Shown here one piece after another: positions 17,601 to 26,526 of a stretch of 64,000 nt of DNA (position 1 is the stretch's first letter; each line of letters starts with the position of its first letter). The stretch lies in NCBI RefSeq assembly GCF_008016795.1, contig NZ_SDIK01000010.1, forward strand, positions 1 to 64,000, given 5' to 3'. A model generated the notes under the pieces. The model made no database searches. It had not been told where the DNA came from and saw only the letters and a program-made list of their open reading frames with translations. The position numbers and the translations under genes were made by a program. The stretch is from Prevotella brunnea. GTDB taxonomy: Bacteria; Bacteroidota; Bacteroidia; Bacteroidales; Bacteroidaceae.

Positions 17601-20600
17601 CACGCATCACGTCATAGAGGTATGCCAGCATGGAGTCGTTGCGGTCACCCTGCTGCGTGTCGCCGTCGTAGTAGAGGATATACCACACCGACAGGTTCCA
17701 TGTCGCCCATATCATGTTCTTTGCCCGCTGATCCACATTGGCGAAGAAGTCCGTGAAGAGCCACCAGCATAGCAGGAAGTCCTTGTTGATGTACTGTCCA
17801 AGCTCGCCTTTAAACTTCTGCGAGACGAAGGTGCTGATGTCATCCGGTGTCGCGCCAGACGGCACGCAGTCCCTTATCCAGCCCCACAGACGCTTGAAGG
17901 CACCCTTCTGCGCCTCCGTTGCGGTTGCCCATGTTATGTCTTTCGGGTAGTTGAACTCCAGCGCATTGTCGAACTCTGCGACCGCCTGCGCATCAAGGTC
18001 TGCCTTCCCCTGGAACAGACACAGGGGCTGCGTATTGTTCAGGAACTCGAAGGCGACCGCTTTCTTCGGGTCAAGCCCCTCAACGCCCTTCATCCCGATG
18101 ATCTCCTGCCAGTCGCTCTTGTCATGATTGAGGTTGTACTGTCCGTAATAGGCAGGCTTGTCTTCCATGCTTTCCGCGGAGAACACGTCGATGGGGAAGC
18201 CGTCGATGGCCGTGCGCACGCTGCTGTCCGTCTGCTGCGCCGGCGTGAGGAAGCCCAGAGCCTTCATCATGTCGTTCCACAGCTTCGCACCGCCGGTGTT
18301 CTGCACCATCGAATTGTCAGAGTAGTCCGCCTTGGCGCACAGCACCTTTACTTTCTTCTGTCCGGGTCGCAGGGCTACCTTCAGCTCCTCCTGCTTCACG
18401 CCGTCCACATACATCTCCGGAGTCTCGCCCTTGGCACAGTAGATGCGGTAGTTTTTCGTCGGGTACTTCGTCGAACTCGTGCCCTGAATGCGGACATAGA
18501 CATTCTTCAGGTAGACATACCGACCGTCGGGCAGCCATAGGTGCACATCGGAGAGGAAGTCCGCCTTCTTGTTGTTCTCGGCGTTCACAGGGTCCAGTCC
18601 TCCCTTGCGCACCACCAGCATGATGCCCTTGCCCTTTTTGCGCAGTTTCTCGAACTCGATGCTCCGGCCATCATCGCCCAGCACGTCATTCTCCTCGAAG
18701 AGTGCGGCCATCTCGTCCAGTGTCCGGCGGTCTATGATATGGTTGTCCATCTCCTCATCGTCGGTCAGTGCGCGGTCATAGACCCTGACGGTGCGTACCT
18801 CCACGTCCGCACCGGAACTGTCGATGGTGATGCCCTCCGGGCTGTCCTGCATGAAGTTGTCGCTCTCACCGTAGATGTCCGCCGCACTCCGCGTGCCGTT
18901 CACATACAGTTCCATCAGCCTGCCCTCGGAGCGTTTGCCGATGACGAAGGCTATCTTCACCCACATGTCTGATCCGTACTGTCTGCCCACGCCGACCTGC
19001 TGGTTGGTCTTCCCGCCGTCCTCGTCAGCTACTTCCTTGGTGGACCCCGTGTACATCATCGCCTTGTCGGCCGTTATCCGGAAGCCTTTCGTGCCGCTCA
19101 TGCACGACACCACGCCCGCGTCCTTGTCCGTGATGTTGGACACTTTCATTTCCACCTCCACCGTGCAGCCTGCGGTGGCCGCATCGGAGGTGAACGGCAT
19201 AAAGGCTATCTCAGCCTTCGCGCCATTGAGCAGCTTCAGCGCATCACCCGTCCAGCCGCTCGTGTTCCAGTCCACGCCGTCGAATGCCGTCTTCACGCTG
19301 CCGTATTCCCAGTGTGCCGGATCTGCCTCGCCGTTGCTGCGTCCCGCCGCGCTGAGCTTCAGCTTCAGCCCAAGCGTCGCTTCGCCGATGTCGATACCAC
19401 TCTTCTCCACCTCGATGTCAAGGGGATATTCCGTCGCACCGCATACGAGCCTCATTTTCTGTGTGCCCTGTGCCGTGAAGCGGTTGGTGTAGGTCTGCAC
19501 CGTCCTCGGAACGCTCACGTTCTGTGTGGGAGTACCGTTCATAAAAACGGTCATGCCGGCAGGTGTGCCGCCTGCATCATAGACGGCATACTCGAAAGAG
19601 AGCTGCTCGTACTGCCCGGTCTTCAGCAGCGGGGTCAGGTGGTTGTCAGTAAGGATGCGTCCGTCCCGGAAGACATGTTTCGTGCCGATCAGCGGGCGGC
19701 TGCTCCCAGCCTTGAAAATATCCATGTAGATACTCTCGCTGCGCAGCGTCAGCCCGCCCCCGGCTTCCATCTCCGCCACCAGCTGCACCGTATGGCGGCC
19801 TACCGCCAAAGGGCGCATCGGAATGGAGAAGCTGCCGTTGGTGGTACCGCTGCGCGTTACCGCGCGGTTCTCATGCTGCTTGCCGTCCACGTAGAGGAAT
19901 ACTGTCTTCGTGCCCGTTCCCTGCACGGTATAGGGTATCACTGCACTGTCGCCTGTATCATAGCCGCCTCCGGCTGTTCCGTCCGAGAGGGCATAGTCGC
20001 TTCTCAGCGTCAGGCTCACTGCCTTCACGTTCACATATGCCTGCTTCGCCTGAGACTTTCCCGTGTCGGGGTCTGTCGCCGTGGCTTTTACATAGATGTC
20101 GGTCGTACCCACCTGAAGGTATTTGCTAACATTTAAGGTGTAGGTACCCCGGCTTACATTCTCAATGGTCTGTCCGTACACAAGGATAGAGCCGCGCAGG
20201 ACGCGTATCTCGATGGTAGCTTTCTGTCCGGTGGTCTGCCCGGCATCCTCGCCTCCCACATACCGGTGGTCGTAGCTGTAGGTCAGCACGCAGTCGCCGC
20301 CTTCCTTGATGACATTGTGGTCTACGCCGGCACCCAGCACGATCTTGGCGGAAGACGTTTCCCCACCGCCACCTCCTCCGGAAGCCAGCGTGAACTGGGT
20401 AATGGCCACGCCGCTCTTGTTCTTCAGTGTAACGGTCTGCTTCCCGTCTTCCTCGGTCACATCGCTGTCGAAGAGTGTGCCGGCTTCTATCTCGCCGATT
20501 TTGCCGGTAATGGCACGGTTCTGCACGGGGTTCGTACTGCCGGCATCGAGCGTCTCGTCCACCTCGGTCTCGTTGACCGTGAGGCTGATGTTGCCCTGGC

Positions 20601-21534
20601 TGTCGGGAGTGCCCTTTTGCCCGTTTAGCGTTACGCTCTTCACTGTTCCGCCACCGCCGAAGTCGTCCCAGCTGCTCTCGCTCTCCCAGGTCGCCAGGTT
20701 GGTTCCGGCAAACTGCTTGGTCTGGTATTTTCCTTGAGACACTTCAAAGGTAACGCACCGTCCCTTGGCGCGCAGCTTCTCTTCCACGGCCTTGATGGCT
20801 GTGCCCAGCGTGTAGTATCCTGTTTCGAGGGGATAGACCTCGCTCACGTTGATGGTGTTTCCGCCGCCCGTGCCGCTGGCCTCGGCAAGCGTGCCGTCCT
20901 GTTCGTTCCATGCGTAGAGCACGGAGCCAAGCAGGTAGAGTTTGTCTTTCTGTATCACCTTTCTGTCCTCGGTGAGGTAGAGGTCAGCGCCCTGCCAGTT
21001 GCCGTAATACTTCCCCTCGCGCTTTCCGGCAAACACTCCCTTGGAGGCTATGAAGTACACACCGGCTACCGCCGAGGCACTCTGCTGCTCAATGGTGGCG
21101 TCTGCCAGTATGCCGTCAAAGCGCGCCGTGGCTCCGTTCAGGGCTTGTACTGCCACATCTTCGTACCGGTCAATGACCTGCTGGGTGGAGTCTTTTACCG
21201 CAGCAAGGTCTTCAGCAGCCTTGTTCGCAACCTGCGCGGCCGCCTGTGCTTCCTGTGCCTTCGTGTCGGCATTGGTGGCAGCCTGTACTGCTTTTTCCGC
21301 CGCGGTATCTGCCGCCTTCTTGGCTGCCTGCGCCTGTGCTGCCGCATCGGTTGCAGGCTTGCCCAGCAGACTTATCGGAGCGGTCACCAGTTCCTCGCCG
21401 CGCATCGCCGGCAAGGTCTTCACCCCGTCGAGGCTCTGCACCTCCTGCAGCTCGGCTACACTCTGGCTCTCGCTCTTGATTTGCGAGAGTATGTCCTGCT
21501 TCAAATCCTGTCTTTCCTGTTCTGTCAGTGCCAT
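14650..21534 (-). CDS. DGR-diversified receptor-binding tail protein with LamG-, CotH- and LRR-like regions
   Basis: 2294 residues. In order: an Ala-rich coiled coil (about 60-130); beta-rich linkers with a SGGGGGGET hinge near 390; Ig-like segments; a LamG/concanavalin-like region (about 725-925); a region resembling a CotH kinase fold (about 985-1400; YVRIQGTSSTKYPTKNYRIY, later YYDGDTQQGDRNDS); leucine-rich repeats (about 1520-1700; LRKLNLQ, LTDINLYG, LKTLDARG); and a C-terminal C-type-lectin-like domain. The variable repeat covers about residues 2236-2273, starting SRVVYRGCGYADAAGG. Compared with the template, eight codons are changed (for example AAC to TAC, GGC and AGC). This should be the tail-tip adhesin that decides host binding. 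Gene order (tail tip upstream, DGR downstream) fits. Confidence 0.9.
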   Translation of the reverse strand: MALTEQERQDLKQDILSQIKSESQSVAELQEVQSLDGVKTLPAMRGEELVTAPISLLGKPATDAAAQAQAAKKAADTAAEKAVQAATNADTKAQEAQAAAQVANKAAEDLAAVKDSTQQVIDRYEDVAVQALNGATARFDGILADATIEQQSASAVAGVYFIASKGVFAGKREGKYYGNWQGADLYLTEDRKVIQKDKLYLLGSVLYAWNEQDGTLAEASGTGGGNTINVSEVYPLETGYYTLGTAIKAVEEKLRAKGRCVTFEVSQGKYQTKQFAGTNLATWESESSWDDFGGGGTVKSVTLNGQKGTPDSQGNISLTVNETEVDETLDAGSTNPVQNRAITGKIGEIEAGTLFDSDVTEEDGKQTVTLKNKSGVAITQFTLASGGGGGGETSSAKIVLGAGVDHNVIKEGGDCVLTYSYDHRYVGGEDAGQTTGQKATIEIRVLRGSILVYGQTIENVSRGTYTLNVSKYLQVGTTDIYVKATATDPDTGKSQAKQAYVNVKAVSLTLRSDYALSDGTAGGGYDTGDSAVIPYTVQGTGTKTVFLYVDGKQHENRAVTRSGTTNGSFSIPMRPLAVGRHTVQLVAEMEAGGGLTLRSESIYMDIFKAGSSRPLIGTKHVFRDGRILTDNHLTPLLKTGQYEQLSFEYAVYDAGGTPAGMTVFMNGTPTQNVSVPRTVQTYTNRFTAQGTQKMRLVCGATEYPLDIEVEKSGIDIGEATLGLKLKLSAAGRSNGEADPAHWEYGSVKTAFDGVDWNTSGWTGDALKLLNGAKAEIAFMPFTSDAATAGCTVEVEMKVSNITDKDAGVVSCMSGTKGFRITADKAMMYTGSTKEVADEDGGKTNQQVGVGRQYGSDMWVKIAFVIGKRSEGRLMELYVNGTRSAADIYGESDNFMQDSPEGITIDSSGADVEVRTVRVYDRALTDDEEMDNHIIDRRTLDEMAALFEENDVLGDDGRSIEFEKLRKKGKGIMLVVRKGGLDPVNAENNKKADFLSDVHLWLPDGRYVYLKNVYVRIQGTSSTKYPTKNYRIYCAKGETPEMYVDGVKQEELKVALRPGQKKVKVLCAKADYSDNSMVQNTGGAKLWNDMMKALGFLTPAQQTDSSVRTAIDGFPIDVFSAESMEDKPAYYGQYNLNHDKSDWQEIIGMKGVEGLDPKKAVAFEFLNNTQPLCLFQGKADLDAQAVAEFDNALEFNYPKDITWATATEAQKGAFKRLWGWIRDCVPSGATPDDISTFVSQKFKGELGQYINKDFLLCWWLFTDFFANVDQRAKNMIWATWNLSVWYILYYDGDTQQGDRNDSMLAYLYDVMRETWDAEKSKYAFEGYDSWLWCLVLANLKDDIVRMAGKIRTYLTEERASEVFDKEQQGNWCGRVYNKSGALKYIKPQTEGVIVKGQLVKYPYIYALKGDKQAFRHWFIKNRFSLLDAKYETGNFLSDNIDMYMSRKADAPANTITVTAGDLYYFGYGTNNAPHLQASRRAEKGGKVTLTFANAFTVNDPIRIYGASRIAELDMRGAADNLTGDVNLNKCKALRKLNLQTAGSGSTGWCMVIDQCRQLTDINLYGQTNARTGTLSSQELDFTPQTRLKTLDARGVDVQAVLIAPGAPAKTLKLGGNIQTLQLGYLPELKDSGLTLQNWRTVKTLRFAGCPNLDWQTIIGRCINVERVRIEGIDMKDDGTLLAKYKALKGVDAEGNAVDYCALVGTVHLTAYMEDGEYAAMHEKFPELNIRQPDYTVIEFDDAVADDANVTNLDNGTGYRNGTAYIPSGHVTAILKQRHRVLAKVTKKATTRNVNMAGQDTTVNNLDGEMTYYPLDDANSNKYADGTEAKLDGTEGDWMMYEPFFWSKGINDYLKGKHYSCYSSNDAAHKPDSPKATVLTLEDIRRTQGGVLPGKKITSGKETLQNSYTNDTTYSVCKVGVEGFKRVRFPSVPGTNLIGSVFVDAEGKVVKSVVVPTIGNKFEAGMYLIADVPATAVNLHFTILNTAEFDCVVLSNSTRIEDMEPEWVANDEHLCAVVGSTVIGSKLRAAITGGSTTASMTWTDFHYYSVQRGMQQIDALMHSRIANLFFACYGRRNAQEQCGAGQHTNNRTTGGTAERGMQDTIGYTEASGVSSGVTNSIVDYGVHQYAWYRSVDEYGGAAVTQVNNICCMGYEDIYGNKWDMMDSVDVPNDSGSYAKWRIWLPDGSVRWVKGTSNSDYWITAVAHGKYMDVIPVGNVVGSSSSYYSDKYWFSGAQSRVVYRGCGYADAAGGVSYSNAGSGASVSYSNVGSRLAFRGRIVRAQSVGAYKAASEVA
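14717..14829 (-). repeat. DGR variable repeat (VR)
   Basis: Identical in length (113 nt) and aligned without gaps to the template at 14379-14491; 103 of 113 positions match. Template-to-variable codon changes are TAC to TGC, AAC to GGC, AAT to GAT, AAC to TAC, AAT to GGT, AAC to AGC, GAT to GTT, AAC to TAC. The flanks diverge immediately on both sides. The repeat ends 64 nt before the target gene's stop codon. Confidence 0.95.
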
Positions 21535-21538
21535 ATCT

Positions 21539-21859
21539 TTATGATTTATATTGATTAAACTTCGGTCTTGCTTTCAGGTAATCTGGCTCCGCCTGATGAG
21601 CGTATGCCTCGCGCTCAAAACTGATATGTCTGTAAGCCTCGTGCCGCTTCGGGTATCTTGGCAGCAGGCACAGCCATTCCAGCACATACAGCACATAGAA
21701 CGGTACATACAGCAGCTCGCGCATCTGTGCCGTGTGGATAGCCTCGTGGTTCAGGTCAGTGTCCGTCATACGGTACCCTTTCCTGACCATCACCACGCCG
21801 AAAAGATTGATGGCCTTGAACCCCTTCGGGGGCAGCAGCCGGTTGTAAACAGTCTTCAT
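21539..21859 (-). CDS. Small protein with HExxH metalloprotease-like motif
   Basis: 106 residues, between the tail tip gene and the receptor-binding gene. It contains HEAIHTAQ near residue 38 (HExxH, the zinc-binding motif of many metallopeptidases), and a second acidic segment SFEREAYAHQAEPDY downstream that could supply the third ligand. A short hydrophobic stretch (LLYVPFYVLYVLEWLCLL) may be membrane-associated. The function in the virion is unknown; a role in tail maturation or envelope penetration is speculative. Confidence 0.55.
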   Translation of the reverse strand: MKTVYNRLLPPKGFKAINLFGVVMVRKGYRMTDTDLNHEAIHTAQMRELLYVPFYVLYVLEWLCLLPRYPKRHEAYRHISFEREAYAHQAEPDYLKARPKFNQYKS

Positions 21860-21871
21860 GCTTATATCTTT

Positions 21872-24800
21872 TTAATTTTGCCTGTTGATGATTCTCGCCG
21901 TATATTGGGTGGTGAAACCGTCTATCTGCACAGTGCGCTCCGGATCATACACCAGCAGCAACTCCACAGTGTCTCCTTGTCCCATTGTCATATCTCCCCA
22001 CTGTTCGCCATTCCAAGTGGTAAGCAGCGGATAGTCCTCTTTGTTCCAGGGTGTCTCCTGCCTGCTGTTCTTGGTCTTGTTCCGGCCGAATATCACGAAG
22101 TCTCCTGCTCCCAAGTCAGAAGAAACAGTCAGTCGGAAGGCAAACGGTGTGTTCTGGCCTATGCCCAGAGTAGAACGCATTGCAGGAAGACGAGGAAGTG
22201 CTATGCCGGAGTTGCCTGCTGTACACACCACAATCAGGCGGTTGCTGTCCTTTATCTCCACATCATAGATGGTATTGGCTTTGTCCACCTTCACCTTATC
22301 AAAGCGGAATCCGTCCACGAAACCATTCAGTGCACCGCTTCCTTTCCCTGCGAAGGCGAAGTTGCCGCTCATGGAATTCTCTATGTCGAAGATGATGCCA
22401 TATTTAGGTAGAAAACCCCATTTCTTGCCGTTGCTGTCAGTATAGTCTGTTGCCGTGTCAACAAGCCTTGTGAGCATAGGCTGTCCAAGACTATGCCACG
22501 TTCCGAAAATCGCCTGTCGGTCTTTGGCGTTGAAGCCTATCATCGTGTCATACAGGAACAAACCATACCTGTCATCCACAACTTTGTAGCTACCGTCCGG
22601 CTGCAATACACGGCTTGATACACCAATATGGTTTCCACTGATGGCAAAGCCGCCAATGTATCCTGTCTCAGCATTGACCTCGCCGCCGAACTTGCCGTTC
22701 TTGGCCTCAATGCTGCCGTCGGGCAGTATCCTAAAATTCCCATTGGCCGTTACAAGTCCTTCCAACTTGATATTGTCGGCAAGCAGCTTGATGACGGTCC
22801 TCGTGTGTCCTTCGGCATCGGTCTCTTCCACCGCTACACCGATGAGCGCCAGTTTCCCGTCGGGACCTTGTGCATAGATACCGCTACCCTCAGCCTTTAC
22901 CATGATGCCACTCTCGGCAAGCACACGACCGTCCTTATCGAAGTTCTGGGCGGCTATTTTTACGAGTTTCTCGCTTTGCTCGAACAGTGTCCTGTACTTG
23001 TAGGTCAGGCTCTCTATCTTGTCCGTGCTCAATATGAGCATATAGAGGTAGATGTCCCCTGTGAAACTCAGTGTGAAGTCGCCGGTACCGTTCCACAGCC
23101 CGTTGCAGGAGAACTGCTTGTACCCCTCCGTCGGCGTAAGCACTTCCTCCACTTCCATAGAGTTGAAGTTCTCAAAACCGGTCTTATCCACGTTCTCGAA
23201 TCGCACCTTCAGCGTGCCTTCTTTCGCGCAGCGGTAAAAGAAGCTCAGATACACCGGCAGGGCTTCCTTCTTGCCATCGGTATTTGTGCTCATCGCCGGC
23301 ACGCTCTTCAAGTTGACGTTCTTCTGCGTGATATACTTGTTTTTTATATGCACTACCACACGCCCGTCATCCTTCGTAACACTCGCGCCATCGCCTTTCT
23401 TGGTCAGCACATTCTTATTGGCCCATATCCACTTGTTACCCACCAGCCAGAACACCGTCTCATTCTCCGTGAGCCACTTGCTCAGTCCCTCGTCAAAACT
23501 GGGATTGTTCAGGTAACCCTTATCCGTGGCGAAGTCCTGACGGAGCGCACTCACGCTGCTTGCTATCTTCCCCTCGGTTATCTCGAACTTCGTCTTAATG
23601 TCCTCACCGGTAACGAGCAGGAAAGTGCCGCGCAGGTAGGCGTTGTCGCTGTACAGGCCGTTTCCATGGGGTTGGTTGTCTGACGGAAACCTGTCATCCT
23701 TGATACCGTCCAGATTGCCCAGTCTTGCACGCAGGCTGTCCTTGAAGTTCTTGCCCTTCACGCCGTCCATCACATCCACCCTCGGCTGGCCGTCCTCGGT
23801 CGCCGATATGAGTATCAGGTTTTGGCGCAGCGCGTTCTCGGTGTTGCCCATCTGCACGCACTCGTCGGCAGCCTCCGGCAAGGAAGCGTCGAACTCGCTT
23901 TCCTCCACCAGTACGGAGTTTCCTTCCACGGCAGCCACTTCCACCCAGTAGCTTTTCAGCCGCCCTCCGGTAAAGGTCGCACAGCGCATCAGGTCGTGAG
24001 CCTCGAAGGTATTCTCCTGCTCGAAGGTGATACGCCAGTAGCCGTCCGTCTTCTCCACGCTCTTTATCTTGCCGTTGGCGGCACTCACCACCAACTGTCC
24101 GCCTACGCTGCGCACGCGTTCTATCAGCATTTCAAGGACAACCATTATCTGACGCACGGTCAGCTTGTCGAGCGTCAGGTTCGCCAACCCGTCCTTGTCT
24201 ATCCACATCTGCCAGCCCTCACCGGCCATACCGTCCCTGAACCTAGCACTGCGCAGCAGCTCGCGCACCACCAGTGTCAACAGCTCCGCATTACCCTTGC
24301 CGTCAAGGCGGCCGCCCTGGGTTCCGGACTCGAAGTCCCCAAGGTCCAGTCCCTCGTCAAAGATGATTTTCTTCTTGGCGCGGTCCGGGCTGTTCTTGCT
24401 CAGGAACTCCTTGTGCGTCCGCCTGGCACTGTACAGGTTGGTATCTGTCGGCTGTGTCGTATCCCAGCTGCGGATAATGTCGGGGACATTGATACCGCCG
24501 ACAAGCGTTCCTGCATAGTTCTTCGCATCCGCGATGGCACTGTCCACCCTGGCCATCGTACCCGTCGAGAGGGCATCGCTGATCTCGAGGTCCATCTGCC
24601 CCGGCTCATTGACCTTCCGAATGATTTTCGTAATACGGCTCGACCGATAGCCTTTCCCGGGGAAATACTCGCTGCTCTCCAGCCGTATGCGCCGCCCTAT
24701 GAAGAGTTCCGTGCCGGTCTCCTCAATCCAGACATGATCCGTCGGCGCCTTGTACCGGCTCACATCCAGGGCGTGCTTACTGTTGTACTCGTCAACCGCG

Positions 24801-25960
24801 GTACGGAATTCTTTCTCTGCCAATCCGTAGTACTCGTCCGGCATGCGGATGTTCCATAGGATATACTTGTCCCCTGGTTTCGGCACCAGCGTGCCGCCGG
24901 GCAGCTGCGTATCGTCGTTGTAAGGCCATATCGTGATGATTTCAAACTCCTGCGTCTTGCTGTCATAGTTCACCTCGAAGTAATGGTCATTGTCGGTGCC
25001 CAACCCAGCAAGCTCGCTGCCCTCCTGAAAGGATACATGTTTCACCAGTCCCCCAATCTCATAGTCGTTGGGGTCGAAAGTCAGGTCATTGTCCTTGAAG
25101 TAGTAAATCGTAAAGGGTTTGCCGTCCTTGTCCTTGACCTCTTTCGAGCGCACGCCGGCCACGACGCCGACACGCCGGGGATAGATGTCCGCAAAGGCTT
25201 TCTGCTCGTAGTGGTGGATAATGCCGTACCGCTCCACGTTGACATCAACGTACTTAACACCGTCGGGCAGCATCAGCCGGCTGTGTCCGTATTTCGCCGC
25301 ATCAATGTTGCGCGAGCTGCCTATGGGGAACAGGCGTGTATAGAACTTCGCATTGTCGGCCTTGTCGCGGTCAAGGGCCGTCAGTCCCTTGTCATACCCG
25401 AGCGTGATTTCCTCACCGTGCTCGCAGCGGCACAGGTTTACAGTCTCTCCCTCTATCCACCATTCCACGCCTACGGCTTCCGCCAGCTCCTTCAGCCCGT
25501 CATTGCAGTACTTGCCGGTATAGTCGATGGTCACGTTGTCTGTGCCCTCCACGGTGCCGGCCTTGAAGTTGGTCGTGCCGTCCATGCCGTCATTGATGTT
25601 CTTCACGATCAGACGCACATGGTCTATGGGACGGGCAGTCAGCGTGAACACGGCCTCGTTTCCGCCATCGGTATTGTTCAGGATGAGGAAACGCTTGATA
25701 AGGCTCTCAATCCCGTACAGGCGGAGGCTGTATTCCCACTCGACGGTACTCTTCTCTGCGGGTACATACTTCTCCACCGCCCGGTAACGCTCGCCGCCAT
25801 AGTCGATGTAGTCGTTCACATCGACGGGAATGAACTCGTACAGCGTGAAGGAGAGATTCAGCAGGTTATCCCCCTGTATCTCCTTTTCCTGTGTGCTGCT
25901 GCCATCGGGCTCTATGCGCCCCTTTACATTGCCGTAGCTGTCATATAGCGTCAGAATCAT
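21872..25960 (-). CDS. Tail tip / baseplate hub protein (Tal-like)
   Basis: 1362 residues from the ATG at 25960 (MILTLYDSYGNVKG); a longer frame to 26008 runs through a conserved intergenic repeat and is unlikely. The N-terminal region (about 1-450) has the character of phage tail-tip hub proteins, with WIEGETVNLCRCEHGEEITLG in the middle. A central region carries helical and beta segments. The C-terminal third holds short repeats such as FRILPDGSIEAKNGKFGG and AETGYIGGFAISGNHIG, typical of tip proteins that carry fibre-like tails. It follows the distal tail protein gene and precedes the receptor-binding gene, the normal order of siphophage tail modules. Confidence 0.7.
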   Translation of the reverse strand: MILTLYDSYGNVKGRIEPDGSSTQEKEIQGDNLLNLSFTLYEFIPVDVNDYIDYGGERYRAVEKYVPAEKSTVEWEYSLRLYGIESLIKRFLILNNTDGGNEAVFTLTARPIDHVRLIVKNINDGMDGTTNFKAGTVEGTDNVTIDYTGKYCNDGLKELAEAVGVEWWIEGETVNLCRCEHGEEITLGYDKGLTALDRDKADNAKFYTRLFPIGSSRNIDAAKYGHSRLMLPDGVKYVDVNVERYGIIHHYEQKAFADIYPRRVGVVAGVRSKEVKDKDGKPFTIYYFKDNDLTFDPNDYEIGGLVKHVSFQEGSELAGLGTDNDHYFEVNYDSKTQEFEIITIWPYNDDTQLPGGTLVPKPGDKYILWNIRMPDEYYGLAEKEFRTAVDEYNSKHALDVSRYKAPTDHVWIEETGTELFIGRRIRLESSEYFPGKGYRSSRITKIIRKVNEPGQMDLEISDALSTGTMARVDSAIADAKNYAGTLVGGINVPDIIRSWDTTQPTDTNLYSARRTHKEFLSKNSPDRAKKKIIFDEGLDLGDFESGTQGGRLDGKGNAELLTLVVRELLRSARFRDGMAGEGWQMWIDKDGLANLTLDKLTVRQIMVVLEMLIERVRSVGGQLVVSAANGKIKSVEKTDGYWRITFEQENTFEAHDLMRCATFTGGRLKSYWVEVAAVEGNSVLVEESEFDASLPEAADECVQMGNTENALRQNLILISATEDGQPRVDVMDGVKGKNFKDSLRARLGNLDGIKDDRFPSDNQPHGNGLYSDNAYLRGTFLLVTGEDIKTKFEITEGKIASSVSALRQDFATDKGYLNNPSFDEGLSKWLTENETVFWLVGNKWIWANKNVLTKKGDGASVTKDDGRVVVHIKNKYITQKNVNLKSVPAMSTNTDGKKEALPVYLSFFYRCAKEGTLKVRFENVDKTGFENFNSMEVEEVLTPTEGYKQFSCNGLWNGTGDFTLSFTGDIYLYMLILSTDKIESLTYKYRTLFEQSEKLVKIAAQNFDKDGRVLAESGIMVKAEGSGIYAQGPDGKLALIGVAVEETDAEGHTRTVIKLLADNIKLEGLVTANGNFRILPDGSIEAKNGKFGGEVNAETGYIGGFAISGNHIGVSSRVLQPDGSYKVVDDRYGLFLYDTMIGFNAKDRQAIFGTWHSLGQPMLTRLVDTATDYTDSNGKKWGFLPKYGIIFDIENSMSGNFAFAGKGSGALNGFVDGFRFDKVKVDKANTIYDVEIKDSNRLIVVCTAGNSGIALPRLPAMRSTLGIGQNTPFAFRLTVSSDLGAGDFVIFGRNKTKNSRQETPWNKEDYPLLTTWNGEQWGDMTMGQGDTVELLLVYDPERTVQIDGFTTQYTARIINRQN

Positions 25961-25988
25961 TTTTATATCGTTTGAATGGTGTTTGAAT

Positions 25989-26052
25989 AATCGTGCAAAT
26001 GAGCGCAAACAAGCTCGCTTGATTTGCCGAATGCAGCCGATTATCAGTTTTC
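25989..26052. repeat. Phage intergenic repeat, copy A (GTGCAA...GCAGCC...ATTATC)
   Basis: Shares ATyGTGCAAryGAG, TTTGCCGA, GCAGCC, ATTATC and TTTTC in the same order and near-equal spacing with 35720-35786. Both copies lie just upstream of leftward genes. Similar short repeats are, to my recollection, scattered in Bacteroidales genomes. Function unknown. Confidence 0.45.
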
Positions 26053-26060
26053 TAATGATG

Positions 26061-26525
26061 TTATATTATCGGTTCGGGCTCACGGAACTTGACCTTGTAG
26101 CGGCCGGCCTGTACGCCCTCCTTCCACAGGTAGGTCAGCGTCCTGTATGAACTGCAGTCCAAATAGAAGACCCTGAGCGTAAGGTTCAGTTCCGTAAAGG
26201 TTATCGTCAGCCAGCCGTCCTTGCCTGTTTTCAGGAAGCTGATAAAGGCCATGTAGCTGGCCAGCCACTGCTCCCGTGTCCGGGCATACTGGGCGAAATG
26301 AAGCGTCACGTCGCGCTCGGCATTGGCGGGCAACAGTGTCCGGGAGTATTTCTTTCCGTCATGCTCCCGTATGTCCACGCCCACATGTTCCTTTGCCTTA
26401 CTGGGTGTCAGAATGGCGTTCAGGTTTTCCCTGCCGCCTTTCTTCTCCTCGGTGAGGAACACGCCGTACTCCTTCCAGATATCCGTGCCGTTGATCAGTA
26501 CAAGTCCGCCTAATATCTTATCCAT
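26061..26525 (-). CDS. Distal tail protein-like (Dit-like)
   Basis: 154 residues, single compact domain. Sequence is beta-rich (LVLINGTDIWKEYGVFLTEE, then GVDIREHDGKKYSRTL and a C-terminal TYLWKEGVQAGRYKVKFREP). Position immediately between the tape measure gene and the tail tip gene is where distal tail proteins are encoded. No catalytic motif is visible. The call depends mainly on gene order; the alternative is a generic baseplate component. Confidence 0.5.
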   Translation of the reverse strand: MDKILGGLVLINGTDIWKEYGVFLTEEKKGGRENLNAILTPSKAKEHVGVDIREHDGKKYSRTLLPANAERDVTLHFAQYARTREQWLASYMAFISFLKTGKDGWLTITFTELNLTLRVFYLDCSSYRTLTYLWKEGVQAGRYKVKFREPEPII

Positions 26526-26526
26526 A

